Shown here piece after piece: positions 34,454-43,340 of a stretch of DNA of 64,000 nucleotides. The number at the start of each line of letters is the position of its first letter. Positions within the stretch are counted from its first letter, which is position 1. The stretch is from Prochlorococcus sp. AG-418-C09 (lineage in GTDB: Bacteria; Cyanobacteriota; Cyanobacteriia; PCC-6307; Cyanobiaceae). The stretch lies in assembly GCA_003214355.1 (NCBI GenBank), contig QCLS01000003.1, forward strand, positions 124,001 to 188,000. The letters are read 5' to 3'. The translations under genes were made by a program, and so were the position numbers. The notes under the pieces are model-generated. The model had not been told where the DNA came from, did not search any database, and saw nothing but the letters and a program-made list of their open reading frames with translations.

Positions 34454-34482
34454 AGTATACTATGTTACGATGTCCACGTCAA
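34454..34482 (-). promoter_or_regulatory. Sigma70-type promoter of the gp55 operon
   Basis: TTGACG at 34477..34482 and TATACT at 34454..34459, spacer 17 bases, minus strand. The -35 lies in a perfect 12-base palindrome, GTCAAGCTTGAC, a possible operator. It serves gp55, gp47, the DUF3110 gene and gp46. Confidence 0.7.
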
Positions 34483-34539
34483 GCTTGACAACACGCTCTG
34501 AAAGGTGTACACTAACTGTGTAGCAGGTTCAGAGACATA

Positions 34540-34932
34540 TTAGGACCATTTATTTTTCTTCTTAAAGATAGACTCTAGAATTGCTCTAGACTCTTCCACC
34601 GTACCTAGGTCACCTTCCTTAGATGCGGTCTTTTTATTATAATCAGGATCAATCTTTTCTATAGACATCTCATAGAACATTGATACCTCTATGTCACACT
34701 CTACACAAGTGACGATTCTATCCATCGGAACGATGAATGATCTTTCCTTAGAGAATTTCATCCAAGGGGATACTTTTGCACCTACTCTGGAGTCCATAGT
34801 AACCTCTTCAACTACTATAGGGTTCTCAAGAACAAGATAGTTTCCGTTCTCGTCGTTGACATACGTCACTTTAGACAGCACTTCTTCACCTGTCACTATT
34901 TTGAGTGCTCCTAGGAATTCTTCTTCAGGCAT
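34540..34932 (-). CDS. Sm-like protein (fourth, distant copy)
   Basis: A 130-aa protein. ALKIVTGEEVLSKVTYV (~9-25), SPWMKFSKERSFIVPMDRIVTCVE (~54-77) and EVSMFYEMSI align by eye with the three tandem Sm-like genes at 16.2-17.2 kb. It is the copy closest to the structurally known Sm-like protein of putative cyanophage origin, judging from TGEEV. It sits between uvsW and gp55. Confidence 0.65.
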   Translation of the reverse strand: MPEEEFLGALKIVTGEEVLSKVTYVNDENGNYLVLENPIVVEEVTMDSRVGAKVSPWMKFSKERSFIVPMDRIVTCVECDIEVSMFYEMSIEKIDPDYNKKTASKEGDLGTVEESRAILESIFKKKNKWS

Positions 34933-34934
34933 AT

Positions 34935-36404
34935 CTATTTTGTTTTAAGGTTGACATCAATAAATTCATAATCGAATGACTCTTCATTGTATATTTTAAC
35001 ACGTTCAATCAGATGATTGAGAGTATAGTTGCGACGACCTCCTTTTGAGATGTCATCTGCTATATCATATAGTACAGCTTTGGTTTTGTTATCTCCTTTA
35101 CGGAGTACACGTCCTATAGACTGTAAATTCCTTATCCTCGACTTGCTTGGCGACGCAAAGACAACGTTGTGTAAGTTCCTAATATTAATACCAGTACTAA
35201 AAGTGCCATAGGATGCCACAATAATAGAATCTTTAGTAGTCTCAGCGATGCGTCGTGCCTTCTCCCTGTCCTCTGTGTCTACTCCTCCATAGATCAGGAA
35301 GGTTTGTCTTGAATCCTCTACTTTATTATTTATCAGTTCAAACAGTGGCATGCCATGTTTCTCTACGTAGTTGAATAATACTAGAGTGTTGCCTTCTAGA
35401 TCACATACGAGGTTACGTATGAACCTATTGCGACCCGCGTGGGAGCATAGGTACTCCATCTCATCTTGGTAGGTATCAAACTCTTGATACTCATGCTTTA
35501 ACATGAGGACTTTGATTTCAAATTCAGACAGGTGTCCTTGTTCGATAAGGTTCTCAGTCTTGGTGACCTTGGCACACGTACCAAACACACCCTCTAAGAC
35601 CAGTCTATTGGTCTGTAACCCATCTAATGTACCAGTAAACCCTATTCTATACTTACAGTCATGTAATTTACCCATGATACCTGTAAGAGATTTAGCTTTG
35701 AACTGGTGTGCTTCGTCTCCTATGACAGCACCGAACTCATTAAAGTACTTCTTAGGTAACTTATAGATGGATTGCCATGTAGTTATTATAACATCTTTCT
35801 CAGAAAATGGGGTCGCCCCGCCATATACCTTGTGGCAATGGTGCTTTGCGTTCCAACCATACTCTCGAAAGTCCTTATACATTTGCTCTACAAGGGACGT
35901 AGTAGGCACTACAATAAGAGTTTTAAGGTCTTTCTTACCAAAGTATCTACAGAGGGCATATATCATAAGACTTTTACCACTCGCAGTAGGTGACAGGAGG
36001 AGTTTCCTCTTGAACCTCATTGCTTCATAGATTGCTTGGTACTGATAGTCCCTTACTTTGTGAGGTAACTGTAGTCCCTTAACGAATGCCCCGACAGCAG
36101 CGGGTGTAACAAGGTCATCCACTTCTTCTGGAAGTCCATAGACATCGTTGTCGACGAATTTGTATGGGTATCCGTGCTCCTGTAGAAAAGTTGTAACGTA
36201 AGGTAGCAAGCCAGCATATATTTCACCTGTAGCTGGACTGAATAATTTGATTTTTCCATCCCAATACCTCTTTTTATAGGCAGACATAAATTTTGCTTGA
36301 GGCACCTCGAAGGTGAACTCGTCTGCCAATTCATATTGTACGTGGGGTGGGCAATCTAATGTGAGATATACTTCGTTCTTCTTCTTGATAAGGACATCAG
36401 ACAT
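34935..36404 (-). CDS. uvsW: DNA/RNA helicase UvsW
   Basis: A 489-aa superfamily 2 helicase. Walker A SPTASGKS (138-145), DEAH (230-233), FTGT (motif III-like) and the C-terminal QSIGRVLRKGD (motif VI) are clear. UvsW unwinds branched DNA and R-loops and helps switch replication mode. T4 UvsW is 503 aa. It overlaps uvsY by eight bases. Confidence 0.95.
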   Translation of the reverse strand: MSDVLIKKKNEVYLTLDCPPHVQYELADEFTFEVPQAKFMSAYKKRYWDGKIKLFSPATGEIYAGLLPYVTTFLQEHGYPYKFVDNDVYGLPEEVDDLVTPAAVGAFVKGLQLPHKVRDYQYQAIYEAMRFKRKLLLSPTASGKSLMIYALCRYFGKKDLKTLIVVPTTSLVEQMYKDFREYGWNAKHHCHKVYGGATPFSEKDVIITTWQSIYKLPKKYFNEFGAVIGDEAHQFKAKSLTGIMGKLHDCKYRIGFTGTLDGLQTNRLVLEGVFGTCAKVTKTENLIEQGHLSEFEIKVLMLKHEYQEFDTYQDEMEYLCSHAGRNRFIRNLVCDLEGNTLVLFNYVEKHGMPLFELINNKVEDSRQTFLIYGGVDTEDREKARRIAETTKDSIIVASYGTFSTGINIRNLHNVVFASPSKSRIRNLQSIGRVLRKGDNKTKAVLYDIADDISKGGRRNYTLNHLIERVKIYNEESFDYEFIDVNLKTK

Positions 36405-36810
36405 CGTAACCCTTCAGCATTTTGGCAAACTCAATCGCATTCTTAATCATAAACGATTGATTGTTCACAGCCGTTAGTATACTCTTAAGAGTATCAATCA
36501 TCTGGTTATAATACTTCAGCTTGAACACAGCCTTCTGGTATTTTTCATCCGAATCTATGTAGATAGAGATGTCTGTTTTTAGAAGTTTAGTAGGAAATGG
36601 CTTGGTTGACTTTCCAGTATAAAATTCCCAGAGTTCACGGTAAAGTGACTTAAGTTTTAGTTCATGCTCATCTCTGAGCATAGTTACTTGATTAAGTAAT
36701 TGAAGATATTTAGCATGTTTTCTCGGTATAGAGAGGGAGTCATGATCTAATTTTTCATCATCAAGTTTAGAGTCCTCTTTCCACATGGACTCAATCATCT
36801 CAAGGTTCAT
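36397..36810 (-). CDS. uvsY: Recombination mediator UvsY
   Basis: A 137-aa mostly helical protein, equal in length to T4 UvsY. The pattern IPRKHAKYLQLL near 28 and KLKSLYRELWEFYTGKSTKP near 52-71, plus position next to uvsW, support the call. It helps load UvsX on gp32-covered single strands. An AT-rich TATAAT lies just upstream with no clear -35, a possible middle promoter. Confidence 0.85.
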   Translation of the reverse strand: MNLEMIESMWKEDSKLDDEKLDHDSLSIPRKHAKYLQLLNQVTMLRDEHELKLKSLYRELWEFYTGKSTKPFPTKLLKTDISIYIDSDEKYQKAVFKLKYYNQMIDTLKSILTAVNNQSFMIKNAIEFAKMLKGYDV

Positions 36811-36835
36811 ACTAAATGTCCTGTTGTATTATATA

Positions 36836-37402
36836 TTAAACTTTATTACCGTCGTTATCCTCAAATTCTAATAGGGTATACTGGAAGGTGACATCTGCTG
36901 TTACGTAGTCAATGTCAGTAGGATCTGCTGAGAACCTCACACCACTGAGTGACACAGGGAATACATCCATGAATACTGTAGTGGTAATAGTATTAAAGTT
37001 ACTGTCTAATACTAATAGTCTAGCATCTGTAGTTGCTTTTCGGAAGGGTTCTTGTCTACCAACTTCTTTCTTAACACCCGCAAGGTAATTAAAAAACTCT
37101 TCCTCTTCTTTAGGATTGGATAAACCTTTCATCCATTTGTATATCTCATAATAATTATCCATGTTCTCGTTGATCAAGAACGTTAGATTAAGATCACCAA
37201 AGGTCATCTTATCACCTGGTGTGTTATATGCTTTAACTCTGGTCTCTAGTTGTCTAGAACCTATGCTTATTTCTGGTAAGTTGACAGTCTGACAGAAAAA
37301 TTCTACCGTAGGTATCCTCTCTATAAGAAACTTAAACCCAACTGGAGATAGAAAGTTCTTACTGTCAGGTGAAAACATCGCGTTTGAGGATGTCATTCCC
37401 AA
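36836..37402 (-). CDS. Tail tube-fold protein (gp19-like paralogue)
   Basis: A 188-aa protein. LSPVGFKFLIERIPTVEFFCQTVNLPEIS near the N-terminus, PGDKMTFGDLNLTF (~62-75) and the strand-rich C-terminus recall gp19-type tube proteins. The regular gp19 is at 42750..43337, so this is a second, divergent member; by position outside the sheath-portal run it could act like gp54, the tube initiator, but that is a guess. Confidence 0.65.
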   Translation of the reverse strand: MGMTSSNAMFSPDSKNFLSPVGFKFLIERIPTVEFFCQTVNLPEISIGSRQLETRVKAYNTPGDKMTFGDLNLTFLINENMDNYYEIYKWMKGLSNPKEEEEFFNYLAGVKKEVGRQEPFRKATTDARLLVLDSNFNTITTTVFMDVFPVSLSGVRFSADPTDIDYVTADVTFQYTLLEFEDNDGNKV

Positions 37403-37557
37403 TACTCATCTAATACATCTAATACATTATTTAGGATCATCTGAGCTGCTGCTCTCTCATTTTCATCCCAATGAGGGTACCACTGATGCCTATGAAGACC
37501 ATCCTTCATCCTCATCACCTTCGCAGTCATCGCTACTTTGTTCACTCTTCCGTTCAT
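37393..37557 (-). CDS. Conserved small protein
   Basis: A 54-aa protein from the ATG at 37557; it overlaps the tube-like gene by 10 bases. MNGRVNKVAMTAKVMRMKDG, then HRHQWYPHWDENERAAAQMIL, is a compact pattern I associate with marine T4-like phages. No function known. Confidence 0.65.
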   Translation of the reverse strand: MNGRVNKVAMTAKVMRMKDGLHRHQWYPHWDENERAAAQMILNNVLDVLDEYWE

Positions 37558-37574
37558 AGTATTATAATTTAGCA

Positions 37575-37599
37575 TAAAAAAAGGGGCGAAACGCCCCTT
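37575..37599 (-). terminator. Strong rho-independent terminator after gp23
   Basis: AAGGGGCG-TTT-CGCCCCTT, a perfect eight-pair stem, followed by a run of T on the minus strand. It ends the capsid operon. Confidence 0.85.
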
Positions 37600-37631
37600 G
37601 TAAAGTTATTTCAGTATATCCTGATACAGGA

Positions 37632-38999
37632 TTACATAAGGTTAGCAACTCTAACTCTTCTGTAGTAAGCGTTAGCACCAATGTTTGTGCTGTGCTGTGG
37701 ATCAGAGTTTGAAAGTGCTGTAAGTCCCTTAGCGAATGGGTTAAGAACCATTCCGTAACGAGTTTTAAACCCGATACGTGGCTGGAATGTATCCTGACCA
37801 ATCGCTCTGTACATTTGTAGCGGAACGTATGGGCAGTAGAATAATCCTGCGTCGTATGCGTTAGTACCTTTGTATCCAACAACGTAGTATTGGTCAGCAG
37901 ATACGTTTGCTGAGTAAGGGTCGATGTACACTTTGAATCTTCCGTTGATTGTACCAACGAATGTGTTTCCTGTGTCATCAATCTCGCCAAGTCCACCAAC
38001 TGCTTGGTTGATACCTGAAGAGTAGTCTAGAACACCCGCCATAGCAAGAGCAGAAGCAACATCACTAGAAGTGATGATTACGTTACCCTTTCCTCTACGA
38101 GTCTCTAGTGCGATTGCGTTAGCATCTCTTTCGATCTGGAATAGTAGACCTTTGAATTTCTCAACAGACCATCTTCCATTTGAGTCAACGTCTAAGTCAA
38201 ATACACCTGCATTTGCTGTGTTAACCTGAGCACCAGGCTTAGCACCTCTGTATACAGTACGTACAACTTCTCTGTTGATTTCAGCAAGGATCTCAGTAGA
38301 AAGAATGTTTGCTAGTTCAGACTCGGCATCTAATCCGTGGATTGCTTTCAAGTCTTGAGCAAGTTCAACTGAGTAGTCTGCTCTTAATGCTCTACCTTTA
38401 GCTTCAACAGCAATTCTGTCGATGCTAAACGCCATTTCCATGAACGCTGTAGAAGTTCCTTCTCCAAGAGATTCCATCTCAGATGTGCCGAACTTAGAAG
38501 AAGCAAGGTCATAGTTACCTTCTGTTGTACCACCACCAGAAGCATCGTTGATCAAACCTGGGTTTTTCTCAGTTGTTGCTGTTGGAGGAGTAGCTCCGTC
38601 GGTACCAGAGAACTGTGCGTCTGGCTCATCGAAGAATGCTTCGTTACCTGACTGGTTAACGTAGCGTGATCTCATTGCGAAGATTAATCCAGTAGGACCA
38701 TTCATAGGCTGAACACCTGCGATGTCATAAGCAATAAGCTTAGGCATAGCACGACGAATCAAGCTAATAAGAATTGGGTCGAAACCGAAGTTAGCACCCG
38801 CACCTGTGGTAGGGGTGTTGATAGGACCTGCGTTAGTAGGTGCCTCTGTAAGGATTTGCTTTTCCTCACGCATGAACCTTTCTTGGTTCTCTAGGAGTTG
38901 TGCGGTAACCGCTTTACGATAGTTATCCTTTATCTCAGGAAGACCATCATGCTTTAGTACGGGATTCCACTTCTCCTGTAGTTTTTCTGTATTGAACAT
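37632..38999 (-). CDS. 23: Major capsid protein gp23
   Basis: A 455-aa HK97-fold capsid protein. The first ~52 residues are a removable N-terminal arm ending in ILTE (49-52), a good prohead-protease site (L-x-E before A). GPINTPTTG...GFDPILISLIRRAMPKLIAYDIAGVQPM follows (from ~58). The C-terminal half is typical gp23 (RIGFKTRYGMVLNPF). It is shorter than T4 gp23 (521 aa). No late-promoter motif is visible in the 27-base gap after gp22, so it may be read through from gp22. Confidence 0.96.
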   Translation of the reverse strand: MFNTEKLQEKWNPVLKHDGLPEIKDNYRKAVTAQLLENQERFMREEKQILTEAPTNAGPINTPTTGAGANFGFDPILISLIRRAMPKLIAYDIAGVQPMNGPTGLIFAMRSRYVNQSGNEAFFDEPDAQFSGTDGATPPTATTEKNPGLINDASGGGTTEGNYDLASSKFGTSEMESLGEGTSTAFMEMAFSIDRIAVEAKGRALRADYSVELAQDLKAIHGLDAESELANILSTEILAEINREVVRTVYRGAKPGAQVNTANAGVFDLDVDSNGRWSVEKFKGLLFQIERDANAIALETRRGKGNVIITSSDVASALAMAGVLDYSSGINQAVGGLGEIDDTGNTFVGTINGRFKVYIDPYSANVSADQYYVVGYKGTNAYDAGLFYCPYVPLQMYRAIGQDTFQPRIGFKTRYGMVLNPFAKGLTALSNSDPQHSTNIGANAYYRRVRVANLM

Positions 39000-39026
39000 T
39001 TTAAAATGTTAGTTTAAGAGAGTGAA

Positions 39027-40121
39027 TTAGATCCTTTTAGCTAGTTGCTCGACATATGCTGCCATGCTTTCACTAACAGTTTCAAGTGTTTTTTCTGCTT
39101 CTGGAGCAGATTCTTCTGAAGCAACCTCAGTCACGGTCTCTGCCTTTGGAGCACCAAAGTATGATTCCTTAATTTGACCTAGCTTCTCACGATACGACTC
39201 ATCAGATTTGAATTCGACTGCATCGGCAAGGGATTTGAACTTGTCCTTCTGTGTCTCAGCGAGACCTCTGGTTAGTTCTGTCAAAATCTCATTTTTACGA
39301 TAGGTACCCACTACCTCGTGTAGTTCGACATTCTTCTTAACCTGTTCGTTAAGTCGGTCTTCCATGTCATCTATTTTCTCGCTCATCTCAGCAGCAAGAT
39401 CCAGTTTATCATCTGGAACATTGATGTTTGATTCGATGAACAATTTCCTTAATCCTTCCATGAACGTCTCAGTGACTTCAGTGCGGAGACCTTGCTCTAC
39501 TGCAAGTTCGTTCTCCTTGAGCCACTCATCTGCAGCGTACTGGAGGAAATTCTCTACGCGGCCAGCAAACTCGTCTTTCATTGATTCGATTTCTTCAACG
39601 AATTTTGCTGCTGCTTGCTCCTTAAGGGAGTCAATCTTTGCTGCGACTCTTGCGTCTACAGCTGCTTCAAAGACAGTCTTTGCTTTTGCTGTGAAGTCTT
39701 CATCTAAATCAGCACCCTTAAGTACTGCATCGATGTCTTCACTGCTGTCTTCAGTTACCACATCTCCTTCGACTTCCACGTCGTCAAAGATTTTAGCTGA
39801 TAAAGCACCAGGCATTGATGATGATGCACCAGATGGTTTCATCTTCAAGGTCTTGTCTTTTTCTACTCCTACAGGAGCAGCTGCTTTTTTACCAACGTTG
39901 TCAGGACCTTCAGGTTTTTCCTTAGAAGAACCACCTACCTCAATGGCATCGTTCTTTAAGTCTGACTTTTGTTGTGGAACAGCACCACCAGTTATGGCAG
40001 TGTTACCTGTTGCTGCGTCTTCAGAAACTTCGGTTTTTGGTTCAGATGCTTCCTCAGCTACAGCTTCAGTTGCTTTCTTTTCCGCGATGAGTTTCTCAAA
40101 TTTTTCATCTATTGTGGACAT
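39027..40121 (-). CDS. 22: Prohead core scaffold gp22
   Basis: A 364-aa very acidic, Ala/Glu/Lys-rich, largely coiled-coil protein. Position between the protease and capsid genes and composition identify it as the main core scaffold, which is degraded by gp21. The first ~130 residues form a disordered extension that makes it longer than T4 gp22 (269 aa). Ribosome site TAGGAG; a perfect TATAAATA lies 43 bases upstream. Confidence 0.9.
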   Translation of the reverse strand: MSTIDEKFEKLIAEKKATEAVAEEASEPKTEVSEDAATGNTAITGGAVPQQKSDLKNDAIEVGGSSKEKPEGPDNVGKKAAAPVGVEKDKTLKMKPSGASSSMPGALSAKIFDDVEVEGDVVTEDSSEDIDAVLKGADLDEDFTAKAKTVFEAAVDARVAAKIDSLKEQAAAKFVEEIESMKDEFAGRVENFLQYAADEWLKENELAVEQGLRTEVTETFMEGLRKLFIESNINVPDDKLDLAAEMSEKIDDMEDRLNEQVKKNVELHEVVGTYRKNEILTELTRGLAETQKDKFKSLADAVEFKSDESYREKLGQIKESYFGAPKAETVTEVASEESAPEAEKTLETVSESMAAYVEQLAKRI

Positions 40122-40163
40122 GGTTTCTCCTACGAAATAAGATCTGCGGTAATTTACTATTTT

Positions 40164-40171
40164 TATTTATA
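40164..40171 (-). promoter_or_regulatory. Late promoter TATAAATA
   Basis: A perfect T4 late octamer on the minus strand, 43 bases before gp22. It probably drives gp22 and gp23. Confidence 0.7.
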
Positions 40172-40173
40172 AT

Positions 40174-40821
40174 TTATATACTTCTTAGGAAACTCGCGAA
40201 CGCGGAGATTTTCCTTTCTTGAAGTTCTTGTGGTGTAGGTGCGTTGTCAATAGCAGCCTTGATCTCTTCGATCTGTTGCTCTTTGAACTTGCCATCTACA
40301 GTGACCCACTCACGTCCTTCGTATATACCTTCTACGAATGCATCAGGTGCTGAAGGATCTGCTACGATGTCCGCAGCAGTGGAAAGAATAAAGTCATCTG
40401 CTACCACAGAACAACTACCTTCCTTCTTGATTGAACCGAGACCTCTTGATGATACTCCCAGTTGTACACCTTCTTCGAGTAAAGACTTTGCAATCTTACC
40501 CATTGGTGTTTCCATAAGTTTCGCCTTACCTATGAAGTTAGTACCTTCTGGATAAAGTTCAACGATTTTATGTGACACTCTATCTAGGTTAAGTGTCGGA
40601 CCCTCTGGATGACCTAACTCACCAAGAGCTCTACCTCTGTTAACGAACTCCTCATTATACTTTGACACCTCTCTATTCATGGTATCGAATTTGTACATCC
40701 GACCATTGCGATTGGTTATCTCAGTCTGTAGGAATACACCTTTGATATAGGTTGATTTCTTACCGTCTTTTTCTTCGGTAAGAACTTCTATATCATTGTT
40801 CTGTTCCGTTATCAGTTTCAT
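40174..40821 (-). CDS. 21: Prohead protease gp21
   Basis: A 215-aa serine protease of the T4 prohead type. LGELGHPEGP contains the catalytic His (H71) and GVSSRGLG the Ser (S124 or S125). It matures capsid and core proteins at L/I-x-E sites. T4 gp21 is 212 aa. It overlaps the core protein gene by 29 bases. Confidence 0.93.
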   Translation of the reverse strand: MKLITEQNNDIEVLTEEKDGKKSTYIKGVFLQTEITNRNGRMYKFDTMNREVSKYNEEFVNRGRALGELGHPEGPTLNLDRVSHKIVELYPEGTNFIGKAKLMETPMGKIAKSLLEEGVQLGVSSRGLGSIKKEGSCSVVADDFILSTAADIVADPSAPDAFVEGIYEGREWVTVDGKFKEQQIEEIKAAIDNAPTPQELQERKISAFASFLRSI

Positions 40822-41047
40822 CAGTAGGTTCCTCTAATTCAGCAGTAGGGTTTTCCAGTGCTTCTGGATCAGGTTCCGCATTACCTTCATCAGGTACATG
40901 AGGAAACATCCTGTCAGCAACACCTTGCTTACTAGCGTCTACTGCCATAGCAGCTTTCACTTGTAGCATGTCTTTGAGTTTTCCCAGAGCGTCAGCCTGG
41001 TCGTCATTCCAAAGCAAATCAACGAGTTCTCGTTCTTGTGAAGCCAT
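40793..41047 (-). CDS. Prohead core protein (gp67/gp68 position)
   Basis: An 84-aa acidic protein: a helical N-terminal half (ERELVDLLWNDDQADALGKLKDML) and a Pro/Glu-rich tail. Its place between portal and protease is that of the small prohead core proteins gp67/gp68 in T4. A late-type AATAAATA is 22 bases upstream. Confidence 0.65.
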   Translation of the reverse strand: MASQERELVDLLWNDDQADALGKLKDMLQVKAAMAVDASKQGVADRMFPHVPDEGNAEPDPEALENPTAELEEPTDETDNGTEQ

Positions 41048-41067
41048 AATAAATGTGTTACGTAATG

Positions 41068-42720
41068 TTATTTATTACCATTCCCACTTTTAGCAGGGGT
41101 TCTGGTACTACCAGAGGGGTTAGTGGTACCCTTTTCTTTGGTAGATTTAATCTGTGCTTTCTTCATCTCCTTATCAAGATCCGCATTTTGTTTCTCATCT
41201 TCCATGGCTTGATTATCCATAGCGGTGACTTCTAATGGGTCTATGATTTTACCTGAAGAAATATCATCTGACATCTGATCGTCAAGTTCTTTTTTCTCGA
41301 CTTCAGATTGACCTAAGATGTTTGTACGTACGTATTCAGTTGAGAAGTAACGTCCCATGAATGGTTCCATGGCAGTGATTAAGTTAATCTTCTCGTTTAA
41401 CATTTCAATATTCTTAAGTTCTGTAAAGTGATTGTCATATAAGTAATCGTACTGTATATGCTCCTTCATATCATCCCAGTCTTCTGGTGTGATCACACCT
41501 TTTAGAATGAGTTGAGTCTTAAGAATGTCTTGGAACATCTCACTAAATTTCTTGCGGAGTTTACCCACAAACTTAGTGAACTTCAGTTCATCACGCATGA
41601 TCTCTGAAGATCTTCCTATGTTAAATGTTGACTCTGAATCTAAACGACCAGCTGGTACGTTCAGTGCCTTGTAAAGTTTAGTCTGGAAGTACTGGATGTC
41701 CGTAAGTTCTCCAAGATTTTGTCCACCTGGTAACGTAGTGATTTCAGTACCTCGTCCTCCTTCTCTACGTGGCAACCAGAAATCTTCGAGCATCGACATG
41801 TATTTTCTGTCATCTCTAATCTCTCCTGTGTTAGCATCGTAAACAAGTTTGTTTCTATAGCGACTCATTACCTCACGTAGGTATTGCTCCGCTTTCACCT
41901 TTGGTAGGTTTCCTACATCAATGTAGAAAATTCTACGCTCTGGTGCTCTTGATATCCTGTAGATAACAAGAGAGTCCTCGATCATCATGAGTTGATTAAG
42001 AACTTTGATTGCCTTATGTAAGTAAGACAATACTATATTCTTATTAGTATCAAGGATACCAGAGGTGACATATGTTATAGCATCTTTCGCAATCTTTATA
42101 CCACTATTTGCGGAGGTGTTGCGTAGTCCTTTGGGGTTGTATATAAAATATTCATCTACCTTTCCGTAGTCTAGTGACTGGAACTGGTCTGCTGTCTTTG
42201 GAATCTTGTTGATCTGTCTGACCTTCTTGATCTTTTGTGGATCTACATAGCGGAGTTCGAGTATACCATCTTGAGGTCTCTTCAAATCTATGACCTTATG
42301 ATAATACAAACGCCCATCAATGTACCATCTACGGAACATCTCATGGGCTTTAGTATCAAATCCTATTAAGTTTTTAATATAATCGAACTCGTCTCTAATC
42401 ATATTTTTGACAGAATCACTGACATCTAAGTTTGCCAGATCAATCTGTACGGGCGAATCGTTCTGATCTGTGACGATTGCCTCTTGTATAATGTCTTCAA
42501 TTGCACTGTCTACTTCAGGGTGCATCGCCATCATGCGATACTTAACCACCATGTCATATTCAGTTTTGAAGTTACCGTCTAGATCTACGTAGGTTCCATG
42601 ATAACCTCCCGCAATGAAACTGGTAGCACCGTCTTCATTCGTGGGGGCAACAGGAGAGGGAGCACTTTTCTTTAACTGCTCCTCTCTTTTCCTAAACGAG
42701 AATCCGAATAACTCTGCCAT
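41068..42720 (-). CDS. 20: Portal protein gp20
   Basis: A 550-aa portal vertex protein. SFIAGGYHGTYVDLDG near 34-49, the long EVDSAIEDIIQEAIV helix region and ERRIFYIDVGNLPKVKAEQYLREVM in the middle are gp20 signatures used as a marine-phage marker. T4 gp20 is 524 aa. It forms the ring for DNA packaging and head-tail joining. CTAAATA lies 23 bases upstream. Confidence 0.95.
   Translation of the reverse strand: MAELFGFSFRKREEQLKKSAPSPVAPTNEDGATSFIAGGYHGTYVDLDGNFKTEYDMVVKYRMMAMHPEVDSAIEDIIQEAIVTDQNDSPVQIDLANLDVSDSVKNMIRDEFDYIKNLIGFDTKAHEMFRRWYIDGRLYYHKVIDLKRPQDGILELRYVDPQKIKKVRQINKIPKTADQFQSLDYGKVDEYFIYNPKGLRNTSANSGIKIAKDAITYVTSGILDTNKNIVLSYLHKAIKVLNQLMMIEDSLVIYRISRAPERRIFYIDVGNLPKVKAEQYLREVMSRYRNKLVYDANTGEIRDDRKYMSMLEDFWLPRREGGRGTEITTLPGGQNLGELTDIQYFQTKLYKALNVPAGRLDSESTFNIGRSSEIMRDELKFTKFVGKLRKKFSEMFQDILKTQLILKGVITPEDWDDMKEHIQYDYLYDNHFTELKNIEMLNEKINLITAMEPFMGRYFSTEYVRTNILGQSEVEKKELDDQMSDDISSGKIIDPLEVTAMDNQAMEDEKQNADLDKEMKKAQIKSTKEKGTTNPSGSTRTPAKSGNGNK
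41069..41076 (-). promoter_or_regulatory. Late promoter-like AATAAATA
   Basis: AATAAATA on the minus strand, 22 bases before the prohead core gene, overlapping the last codons of the portal gene. Confidence 0.5.
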
Positions 42721-42742
42721 AATATTGTGTACTTGTACCTAT

Positions 42743-42749
42743 TATTTAG
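42743..42749 (-). promoter_or_regulatory. Late promoter-like CTAAATA
   Basis: CTAAATA on the minus strand, 23 bases before the portal start, ending at the gp19 stop. Confidence 0.45.
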
Positions 42750-43337
42750 TTAGGTTGCGGAAGTAACTCTTTTCATAGTGTTGGATCCTATTCCAGTCTC
42801 GAAGTACTGATAAGCAAACTCAACATCGAACTCTTCATAAGAATCGTTGTTGTCATATGCTATTGATACCTGAGATACAGATACTGGGAACGCACTAATG
42901 AGTTTGTACTCTCTGATGTTCTTAAATCCTGTAGCACTACCACCAAACTTATCCATCTGGGTAACTGTAATATCCTTTAAGATATCACTGATATTACCAG
43001 CTGCTGTGTTAGCGTCAACTGTGTTAGTTAACTCTACCCACTTTTCATAAGCACCACGTAACTCAAACGCATCATCCATGTAGAATGTAGCAGTCCATGA
43101 TTCAAAGGTTCTGTCGCCAGGTACCTTTATTACTCTACCACGGAAAGGTAGTTCGACTGTACCTACAGTAGATGCAGGAAGAGCAGCAGACTTACATAAG
43201 AAAGTTGCTAGTTCTTTGTTGACACTCAACCCTCCTGTACTAGGAAAGTCGTGGTTCACTTGGAACAGGTTAGGTCTAACTGCTCCTTTAATTTTTTGTT
43301 GGAACTGTAAAACGCCCAACGCTGCGGTTTCTGCCAT
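42750..43337 (-). CDS. 19: Tail tube protein gp19
   Basis: A 195-aa protein between sheath and portal genes. NLFQVNHDFP, CKSAALPASTVGTVELPFRGRVIKVPGDRTFESWTATF (as region ~49-86) and EYKLISAFPVSVSQVSIAYDNNDSYEEFDVEFAYQYF in the C-terminal third are typical tube segments. T4 gp19 is 163 aa. It stacks as hexamers to form the DNA channel. Confidence 0.93.
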   Translation of the reverse strand: MAETAALGVLQFQQKIKGAVRPNLFQVNHDFPSTGGLSVNKELATFLCKSAALPASTVGTVELPFRGRVIKVPGDRTFESWTATFYMDDAFELRGAYEKWVELTNTVDANTAAGNISDILKDITVTQMDKFGGSATGFKNIREYKLISAFPVSVSQVSIAYDNNDSYEEFDVEFAYQYFETGIGSNTMKRVTSAT

Positions 43338-43340
43338 TGT

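Noticed and set aside
39364-40140. A 258-aa plus-strand open frame opposite gp22
   Set aside because: It is the antisense shadow of the Ala/Glu/Lys-rich gp22; its Ser-rich composition is what complement of that gene gives, and gp22 is well supported.
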